Source: JBBTTS01 sp038064135
GTDB taxonomy: Bacteria > Patescibacteriota > Saccharimonadia > Saccharimonadales > OMJO01
DNA: 8,397 nucleotides
Assembly (NCBI GenBank): GCA_038064135.1
Contig: JBBTTS010000039.1
Span: 1 to 8,397 of the forward strand
Reading direction: 5' to 3'
The number at the start of each line of letters is the position of its first letter. The stretch's first letter is position 1. The notes below the pieces were generated by a model. It did no database searches and had not been told where the DNA came from. It saw only the letters and a list, made by a program, of their open reading frames with translations. Made by a program: the position numbers and the translations under genes. Below are positions 1-5,484 of this stretch, one piece after another.

Positions 1-426
1 CTTGTTTTTTGCATATTTATTTTTGGTGCCGGTGTTTTAACTTACTGGCTACTTAAGGGACCTAATAATTGTTCGGCTAATTATAATTTGGTTTGTGCTG
101 TTAATGAAGCTGCACCACTTCTTGAAAAGTCTGATTATACTGGACTTGCTCCGGTCGTAACGCGTATACAGGGGATTGAAGATTACCAGTTTAGTCCAGA
201 TTTAAATGTAATAGTTCTCGAATATGCACTTGGTGTGGGTGATGCCTCGCTTGCTCAAAAACACTATGATCAGCTTAATAATATTTTCAATGATGACGTT
301 GGTTATGATGAAAAACTAATTAATGCTAAGACCCCAGAAGAATATAAAGTTAGATTAGAATTTACTAAGCAGCAAATCGATGAAGCAAGAAAAAACTTGT
401 TTGGGGTGCCAAAAGATGAGCGTTAA
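1..426 (+). CDS. Small single-pass membrane protein with TPR-like helices, 5' end outside window
   Basis: The frame is open from base 1 to the TAA at 424-426 (141 codons visible), so the true start lies upstream. A TTG at 88 in this frame is not a credible start because it would remove the membrane helix. The first ~18 visible residues (LVFCIFIFGAGVLTYWLL) form a hydrophobic membrane segment. The rest is soluble and mostly helical, with a TPR-like stretch (YALGVGDASLAQKHYDQLNN) and a charged helix near the C-terminus. It matches the 203-residue protein at 4873-5484 in layout: a membrane helix ending in a Tyr/Trp-rich edge, then helical repeats containing a K(H/K)Y..QL pattern. By that comparison about 19 N-terminal codons are missing. 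It overlaps the following secreted-protein gene by 11 bases, which suggests coupled translation and joint function. I recognise no named family. An anchor, chaperone or export partner for the large protein is inference. Confidence 0.8.
   Translation, partial: LVFCIFIFGAGVLTYWLLKGPNNCSANYNLVCAVNEAAPLLEKSDYTGLAPVVTRIQGIEDYQFSPDLNVIVLEYALGVGDASLAQKHYDQLNNIFNDDVGYDEKLINAKTPEEYKVRLEFTKQQIDEARKNLFGVPKDER
403..408 (+). promoter_or_regulatory. Ribosome binding site GGGGTG deciding the start at 416
   Basis: GGGGTG lies 7 bases before the ATG at 416 and differs by one base from the GAGGTG core of the consensus Shine-Dalgarno sequence. The alternative in-frame ATG at 380 has no comparable purine-rich site and would place MKQEKTCLGCQK before the signal peptide. 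The site lies inside the end of the upstream gene, so the ribosome finishing that gene passes over it. Confidence 0.55.
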
Positions 427-3259
427 AACTTTTAAATTCAAGATAGCAAATGTACTAATTTTTATTACTTTTCTATTAATTTGTTTGCTTTTGTTCGCAA
501 ATAAAGTAAGTGCTTCGCACGCACCTGTGATTCCAGCTGATCCTTATGCTACCCAAATGCCTCTGCCGCAATATGCTTTATTAGCTGACTGCAATCACGG
601 TGTTTTTAGCCCTGCATTAGTGCACTGGATATCGCCACTAAATAAGCCTGCAACTACAACTGTTGATGTAAATTACGGTGACACAAGTATTCCACTTCAA
701 CTTAATTTTAGTAGTGCCACCTGCTTTCAAAGTTCTGGCAGTGTTGAAGCTACTAACTTAAAAGTAGTTAGGGTCTATACTGCTGGTGTTAACGGAATTT
801 TAAACGACGAATTAGGTTTTAATATTGGTGCTGGAGCGCCGGTCGGGACTTATCGAAATACTCGAAATGCATTTACTTACGATCGTCCAGCTGGATTCAC
901 AACTTCTGGAACTGTAATTATTACTCTGGGCACAAAAGCCATTAACCAATTTCCCGGATCACCCAACTTTAGATGTGTCGCTGCTACTCCAAGTCCGCCT
1001 TCAACAACTAGTCTGACAAATTTTGCTCCTTGTCCAGAAACGGCAGTGCAATTTAGTATTTTCATTAATATTATTAATGTTCCATCTGAAATGCGGGTAA
1101 GCACAACACAATCCTGCACAACGATACGTGGTTGGGCAATCGATCGTGACCGTCAACTTTCAAAGCTAAGATATGTTTTAAATATGCGAGCGCCAGCAGG
1201 CGGTCCGAATACTGTAAGGGTAGTACCGTCACCAGGCCGATATGCCTCTGACATTACACCACAAATTCCGGCTTATGCCTGGGTAGATCCGCTTGAGAGA
1301 AATGGCCATGGATTAAATGTAGATATTAGCGGACGTGTTGCCCCGGGTACAACCGAAAGATTTTTCTTGTATGTGTGGGGTGTTGACAAAGCTGGGGTAG
1401 AAGATAATACACCACAAAGTCTTGAATTTACAATTGAATGTCCAGCGCCCCTAGCTCGTCCGCCCACGGGCAACATCATAGCTGCTTGCAATCCTGCATC
1501 TAAGAGGTTAGACGTAACTGTTAACAACATTAGTGATCCGGATATAACTGATCCTACAGTAAGAGCCAGGACTCAATTTACAGTAATTTTTTATATTCGT
1601 CATACTGGTAGTGCTACTTGGTCGCAAGTAGGTAGTCGACAAACTGCTGCGGGCCAAAATTCGGTGACGTATCAAGATTCTACTCATTTCGATACGTCAT
1701 ATCATGACGTTAGAGCAATTATTAGGGGTGTGGATGCTTTTGGAAATCTTGCCGCGCCAGATTCCAATCCAATCGAGTCTCTTAACATTCCGCCCTGCAT
1801 TGTGGCATGTAACGCTAACGATACTCAAAGCCCCGAACCAAACGGTAACATGGTTTTTGTCGTCAGGATTACGAACAATAACAGTACGGCAATGGCAGCG
1901 GCTCTCACAGAAATCGTAGTCCAAAATGCTCGTACTGGCGCATTTGAACCCGGTCTAAGGCAAGCAGCCAACCCCAGTTTACCGATGGATCTAGATGTTA
2001 ACAACCCACCGCCATCGTCTAGTACTTTAAGTATTCCAGTAGGTGCTACTGCAACGTACACTAGTGGAAATATTTCCACAACCGGACTCGAACCCGGGAG
2101 ATATTTAATACATGTAGCCTTTGCGGGTAGTACTTATGCTAGTTGTGGAAGCTTTGTAATTGGCCATAAGCCTTACTTAAAAGTATTTGGTGGAGAAGTA
2201 TTTGCAGGGTCCGAAGACGGTTCGCCGACAACTTCATGTCCGGGTTGGGATCCAGATCGTCCAAAAACTATTGCTAATGATCCAAATCAGCCATTAATTG
2301 ATACTTTTTCTGCAACTAGTGGGGTAGGTCGTGGTGGTTCGGCAACAAATCTAGCAGCATATGCGCTAGATAGTATTTACGAATTTCAAAGTGCTTTGTT
2401 TAGATCTTCGGCACCTCTACCAGCTAGCGGGCTATATTTTGCAAATTTCGGTGTTTCTGATAACGGTGGTTCATTAGGAGTAATACATTGTCCTTTTGAT
2501 TATTTCGGGAAAAAACCTTCCGTGAATGGTGACAATATGCGTGACGTAACAAGTACGCGTGGAAATGCCGGTAACAGACAATGGTTGAATGTACTAGATA
2601 CATTTTTCCCAGCCAAGCAGGATAGCTTTTTGGTAAGTGGCGACATAACACTAGGAGAGCAAGATATAAGTGATGGCAGTAGTTGTGTTGCGCAGCGCCA
2701 GATAAATTTGTACGTAGAGGGTAATGTAACACTAACTGGCAATATCCGTGCTAGTACAGCAGCACGAGCCTGTTTGCAGCAAGCACCAAGACTTTTAATT
2801 GTAGCCAAAGGCAATATCAGGATAGGTAGCGATGTTACAAGAGTTGATGGAATACTAATCGCTCAGCCAAATGGTAGTCCAAATTCTGGAACAATTTATA
2901 CCTGCCGCGAAGACAATGGCAGCAGAATTAGCGCTTCAGATTTGTACGATGATTGTAATAATCAGTTAGTAATCAATGGTGCACTGGCTGGTCACCGCAT
3001 TAAATGGCTTCGGACTTACGGCACAGTGCGAAACAGTAGTGGTAGTAATGAATACCCCGGAACATCAGCCGGGCCTTTAGGTGGACGATGCGAAAATGCA
3101 GGTGACATCGCTAGCGCCAATAACCCAAGAGTTCAAAATATCTGCGCGGCTGAAATTGTGATTCATGCACCCGATGCCTACCTTAGCGGCCCTCCACAAC
3201 CAAGCCAGAGTTTTGGGGTTACATACGACTACATCGCAGCTTTACCACCGCTGCTTTAA
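416..3259 (+). CDS. Large secreted multidomain cysteine-rich surface protein (module 1)
   Basis: This 947-residue protein, from the ATG at 416, carries a classical signal peptide: basic start (SVKTFKFK), hydrophobic core at residues 10-28, predicted cleavage after VSA33. The mature part is Thr/Ser/Pro/Gly-rich and reads as a string of beta-sandwich domains. A head spans ~34-227 (CFQSS motif). A GWAxD domain spans ~228-343 (C234, GWAID at 239-243, HGL, C342). A beta-sandwich spans ~350-461 (C358, HDVRAIIRGV at 430-439, C461). A CARDB-like domain spans ~465-580 (C465, C577). The C-terminal domain spans ~586-947, opening YLKVFGGEVFAGS and CPGWDPD, with HCPFDYF, then repeated beta-strands (LYVEGNVTLTGNI, LLIVAKGNIRIG, LVINGALAGHRIKW) like a short beta-solenoid. 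There is no lipobox, LPXTG or C-terminal membrane helix. It is a paralogue of the protein starting at 5484. Surface adhesin or pilus-associated structure is inference. The in-frame ATG at 380 is a less likely start. Confidence 0.85.
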   Translation: MSVKTFKFKIANVLIFITFLLICLLLFANKVSASHAPVIPADPYATQMPLPQYALLADCNHGVFSPALVHWISPLNKPATTTVDVNYGDTSIPLQLNFSSATCFQSSGSVEATNLKVVRVYTAGVNGILNDELGFNIGAGAPVGTYRNTRNAFTYDRPAGFTTSGTVIITLGTKAINQFPGSPNFRCVAATPSPPSTTSLTNFAPCPETAVQFSIFINIINVPSEMRVSTTQSCTTIRGWAIDRDRQLSKLRYVLNMRAPAGGPNTVRVVPSPGRYASDITPQIPAYAWVDPLERNGHGLNVDISGRVAPGTTERFFLYVWGVDKAGVEDNTPQSLEFTIECPAPLARPPTGNIIAACNPASKRLDVTVNNISDPDITDPTVRARTQFTVIFYIRHTGSATWSQVGSRQTAAGQNSVTYQDSTHFDTSYHDVRAIIRGVDAFGNLAAPDSNPIESLNIPPCIVACNANDTQSPEPNGNMVFVVRITNNNSTAMAAALTEIVVQNARTGAFEPGLRQAANPSLPMDLDVNNPPPSSSTLSIPVGATATYTSGNISTTGLEPGRYLIHVAFAGSTYASCGSFVIGHKPYLKVFGGEVFAGSEDGSPTTSCPGWDPDRPKTIANDPNQPLIDTFSATSGVGRGGSATNLAAYALDSIYEFQSALFRSSAPLPASGLYFANFGVSDNGGSLGVIHCPFDYFGKKPSVNGDNMRDVTSTRGNAGNRQWLNVLDTFFPAKQDSFLVSGDITLGEQDISDGSSCVAQRQINLYVEGNVTLTGNIRASTAARACLQQAPRLLIVAKGNIRIGSDVTRVDGILIAQPNGSPNSGTIYTCREDNGSRISASDLYDDCNNQLVINGALAGHRIKWLRTYGTVRNSSGSNEYPGTSAGPLGGRCENAGDIASANNPRVQNICAAEIVIHAPDAYLSGPPQPSQSFGVTYDYIAALPPLL

Positions 3260-4837
3260 GGAATATTTGGCTCCAAAAACCAATAACATTAAACTAGTTA
3301 TGCTTAACGCCATGATTATTTTTTTGTCGCCAATGCGCGTATAAAAACTCGATTTTTTGTTAAGTTCGACTTCCTGTTTTATACTTTCATTGCTTATTAA
3401 TTGTGAGCCGTTTATATTCGTAATTATGGCCGGACCTTTTAATGCGCCAACAACTACAGTTCTTTTTGTCGACAGAGCAATTACTTTCGAAAATCTAGCA
3501 ACAATTTTTGAATAAGAGGATGTTTTTTGGAATTGCTCATAAGACACATTAACTGAGACTATTTCACCACCCTTTTTTATTTCATCATTTACTTCATAAG
3601 GTGTCAAAATTGTCGAGCAAGCTATTGTAGTAATATGCGGTAAATCTTTCGGGGGATTTGATTTTTCGTAGGTAATGTCATTCTGATTAACCACCACACG
3701 TCCGCGGTTTTTTTCAAATTCTATTGCAGCTATTGGGTCAAGACGGGCAAAAATCCACTGGACCCATCTAATAATATATTCACCACCTGGGACTAAAAAT
3801 TTCTTAACTTTTTGATTTGTTTTTGTATTATCGCTATCAAGAACATAAGATTCTACATAAGTTTTATCGTTAAATCCAATAGCTTCTGTATTTGTAATTT
3901 GAAGCAACGGCCTAGTTTTTATCAAATGAGCAAATTTATCACGTAAATTTTGGGTAGGTAGCTGCGAAGGCGACGATGAGATATTTGAATACTCGGGTAA
4001 AACAATCAGCGCCGGTTGCCCCGAATTTGATGAGTTGATCGATTTTTCAAATTCAGTTCCAAGCTGATTTTCTTGATCTAAACTAACAGCGTAAGCATTA
4101 ATAAGTTGGCTTGGTTGCTCGGATTTAACTTTGCCAATTATCAAAGGCAAACTGATTAAAATCAATAAGCTAGATATAATGACAAATCGTAAATTTCTAT
4201 TGAATTTACCATTAATCGACGCAATTATTAAATAGCTAAAAAAACTTACTCCCCACATACCGACAAATGAAAACCAATATTTTAATGGCCAAAATTCCGT
4301 TAGTGTTGATCCGACGGAATAAATATTCCACATCGGCTCAATTGGTAAAGTTTTGGCGTGGATAAATAGCGAAAATAAATAAGCCCGCAAAATTTCAATC
4401 CAAAGCATACCAAAAGCAAATGCTAGAGGATATAAAAATTTAGGAATTTTAATGTCACCGAGCCTAACTGTGTAAATTACTGAACAAATTAAGATAGAAA
4501 TAAGCAAAGAACTAAAAATACAAATCATTGCCAGAACTATTACTAACCATGTACTTGGCGAAAACGGCCCAATTGTTCTTAGCCAACCCGCTGGTTCTAT
4601 TCGTGTAAACCACCATGTAGGAATTATCATAAAGCAAAAATTAGTGACTAAAATTGCAAAAAATGTATTTTTAAAACCCCGGTGTTTAAAATTTATTAGC
4701 GAATAATAAACCCAGGCTACGGTGAGGAATACAGCCGGCCACCAACCAAGCAAAATTGCAAATGCCAAAGCGGCGTTACTTAATACAACCGATTTTATTG
4801 AACGCAGCCAAAAAGCTTGATCTAAACTATTACGCAT
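3242..4837 (-). CDS. lnt: Apolipoprotein N-acyltransferase-like membrane enzyme (Lnt/CN-hydrolase family)
   Basis: Lnt moves an acyl chain from phospholipid to the N-terminal cysteine of lipoproteins at the outer face of the cytoplasmic membrane. This 531-residue protein has the family layout: about seven membrane segments in residues 17-236, an extracytoplasmic carbon-nitrogen-hydrolase domain (~245-500) and one C-terminal helix (507-524). The length is close to the usual ~510. Family motifs place the catalytic Glu in LIVLPE (E282), the Lys in KKFLVPGGEY (K345, with E353 matching the Glu of the family PFGE) and the Cys in ITTIACSTI (C407). The family CYE after the active site is here CST, so the Tyr and Glu that help position substrate are absent. 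The family pattern ending in RAIE..R is reduced to RFSKVIALSTKR. It is thus a divergent Lnt that may be active or may use other substrates. It has no visible ribosome binding site, overlaps the module 1 gene tail-to-tail by 18 bases, and is transcribed away from module 2. No neighbour carries a lipobox. Confidence 0.8.
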   Translation of the reverse strand: MRNSLDQAFWLRSIKSVVLSNAALAFAILLGWWPAVFLTVAWVYYSLINFKHRGFKNTFFAILVTNFCFMIIPTWWFTRIEPAGWLRTIGPFSPSTWLVIVLAMICIFSSLLISILICSVIYTVRLGDIKIPKFLYPLAFAFGMLWIEILRAYLFSLFIHAKTLPIEPMWNIYSVGSTLTEFWPLKYWFSFVGMWGVSFFSYLIIASINGKFNRNLRFVIISSLLILISLPLIIGKVKSEQPSQLINAYAVSLDQENQLGTEFEKSINSSNSGQPALIVLPEYSNISSSPSQLPTQNLRDKFAHLIKTRPLLQITNTEAIGFNDKTYVESYVLDSDNTKTNQKVKKFLVPGGEYIIRWVQWIFARLDPIAAIEFEKNRGRVVVNQNDITYEKSNPPKDLPHITTIACSTILTPYEVNDEIKKGGEIVSVNVSYEQFQKTSSYSKIVARFSKVIALSTKRTVVVGALKGPAIITNINGSQLISNESIKQEVELNKKSSFYTRIGDKKIIMALSITSLMLLVFGAKYSLKQRW

Positions 4838-4847
4838 ATGCTAATAT
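4817..4847 (+). promoter_or_regulatory. Candidate promoter for the 4873 gene (TTGATC ... TGCTAATAT)
   Basis: TTGATC at 4817-4822 resembles a -35 box. TGC followed by TAATAT (4839-4847) resembles an extended -10. The spacing of 19 bases is long, but an extended -10 tolerates that. The predicted transcript start near 4854 leaves a leader of about 19 bases carrying the ribosome binding site. The promoter would lie partly inside the 5' end of the opposite-strand lnt-like gene. The prediction rests on sequence only. Confidence 0.35.
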
Positions 4848-4848
4848 A
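4843..4848 (-). promoter_or_regulatory. Candidate -10 box TATATT for the lnt-like gene, possibly leaderless
   Basis: Read on the - strand, 4848-4843 is TATATT, ending 5 bases before the ATG at 4837. A transcript start about 7 bases downstream of the box would fall at the start codon itself, giving a leaderless mRNA. This fits the absence of any Shine-Dalgarno sequence ahead of this ATG. The box overlaps the + strand -10 candidate TAATAT, so one AT-rich core may serve both directions. No convincing -35 is visible on this strand. Confidence 0.3.
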
Positions 4849-4862
4849 TAAGATATCACTAC

Positions 4863-4869
4863 GAGGTGG
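4863..4869 (+). promoter_or_regulatory. Ribosome binding site GAGGTGG selecting a TTG start
   Basis: GAGGTG is an exact match to the core of the anti-16S sequence. The GAGG core ends 6 bases before the TTG at 4873, which is good spacing, and 15 bases before the alternative in-frame GTG at 4882, which is too far. It therefore supports TTG as the start. Confidence 0.6.
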
Positions 4870-4872
4870 ATC

Positions 4873-5484
4873 TTGCTTGCTGTGAAACGACTCAAAAAAA
4901 TAATTCGTCGACACAAAAAACTTAGTCTATTCTTAGTGCTTGGAATTATTTTGTTTGCAAGTATTACCTATTATATCCTCAAACCAAAACCAATTAAATT
5001 GACTGAAGAGCAAAAGAAAAATATTGCCAAAACGGAGCAAGCTGCATTTAGTGAAGTCGAAATGGCAAATTTTCGGGAATTGCAGCAGATAGAGATTCTT
5101 ATTCAACAATCAAAATGGGATGAGGCCAAACAAAAACTTGATAATTATAAAACCATACACAAAAAAATCGGCAATGAATTAGAATTTTTAAATACGCTAA
5201 GTTACTCTATTTGCATCCAAATTGCGGACTTTGCTTGCCTTGATTTGGTTCTGAATAGTTACAAAGAATTAGATGATAAGGCTACATACACTACATTTAC
5301 ATTCCAGGTTGCAAATTTAGCAAAGCAAAAAAATCAAATCGAGCTAAGTAAAAAATATTTTAGCCAACTTAAAGAAGTAGTTGATGCATTGGGTGGCGAA
5401 AATTATATAAAAAGTTTAGCCGGACGAGACAAAGAAAGCGGCTTTATCTTAACCTATACTATGATAGTCGAAGGTTTGCGTTGA
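4873..5484 (+). CDS. Single-pass membrane protein with TPR-like repeats, partner of the downstream secreted protein
   Basis: This 203-residue protein starts at TTG (the ribosome binding site fits it; GTG at 4882 is a less likely alternative). A strongly basic N-terminus (KRLKKIIRRHKK) precedes one membrane helix at ~17-36, so the N-terminus should face the cytoplasm and the long C-terminal part the outside. After a Lys/Glu-rich linker (~38-60) come degenerate helical hairpins of TPR type: QSKWDEAKQKLDNYK, ACLDLVLNSYKEL and QKNQIELSKKYFSQLKEV. It has no catalytic motif and no lipobox. It corresponds in size, topology and gene position to the partial protein at 1-426, although sequence identity is low. 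Its TGA shares its A with the ATG of the following large secreted protein, so the two are almost certainly translated together. A membrane-bound scaffold or assembly partner for that protein is inference. I recognise no named family. Confidence 0.85.
   Translation: MLAVKRLKKIIRRHKKLSLFLVLGIILFASITYYILKPKPIKLTEEQKKNIAKTEQAAFSEVEMANFRELQQIEILIQQSKWDEAKQKLDNYKTIHKKIGNELEFLNTLSYSICIQIADFACLDLVLNSYKELDDKATYTTFTFQVANLAKQKNQIELSKKYFSQLKEVVDALGGENYIKSLAGRDKESGFILTYTMIVEGLR
5470..5475 (+). promoter_or_regulatory. Ribosome binding site GAAGGT and TGATG coupling site
   Basis: GAAGGT lies 8 bases before the ATG at 5484, inside the last codons of the upstream gene. Stop and start overlap as TGATG (5482-5486). 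This arrangement is the usual sign of translational re-initiation and fixes the start of the large protein at 5484. Confidence 0.5.

Noticed and set aside
380..415. ATG at 380 as the start of the module 1 secreted protein
   Set aside because: It has no ribosome binding site and would put a Cys-containing 12-residue extension before a normal signal peptide; ATG at 416 has GGGGTG at 7 bases and matches the start position of the paralogue.
479..487. Possible lipobox at the Cys in the signal peptide (LLICLLL)
   Set aside because: The residue before Cys is Ile and the hydrophobic core continues past it; a lipobox needs a small residue at -1. A clear VSA cleavage site lies 10 residues later.
3260..3330. 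Weak inverted repeats (TTTG/CAAA, AACTAGTT) before a T-rich run near 3318 as a terminator for module 1
   Set aside because: The stems are only 4 bp, lie far from the T-run and sit inside the opposite-strand lnt-like coding region.
5482..5484. TGA read as an amino acid (Gracilibacteria/Absconditabacteria-type recoding)
   Set aside because: No in-frame TGA occurs inside any of the five genes, and this TGA overlaps a start codon followed by a signal peptide, so it works as a stop.
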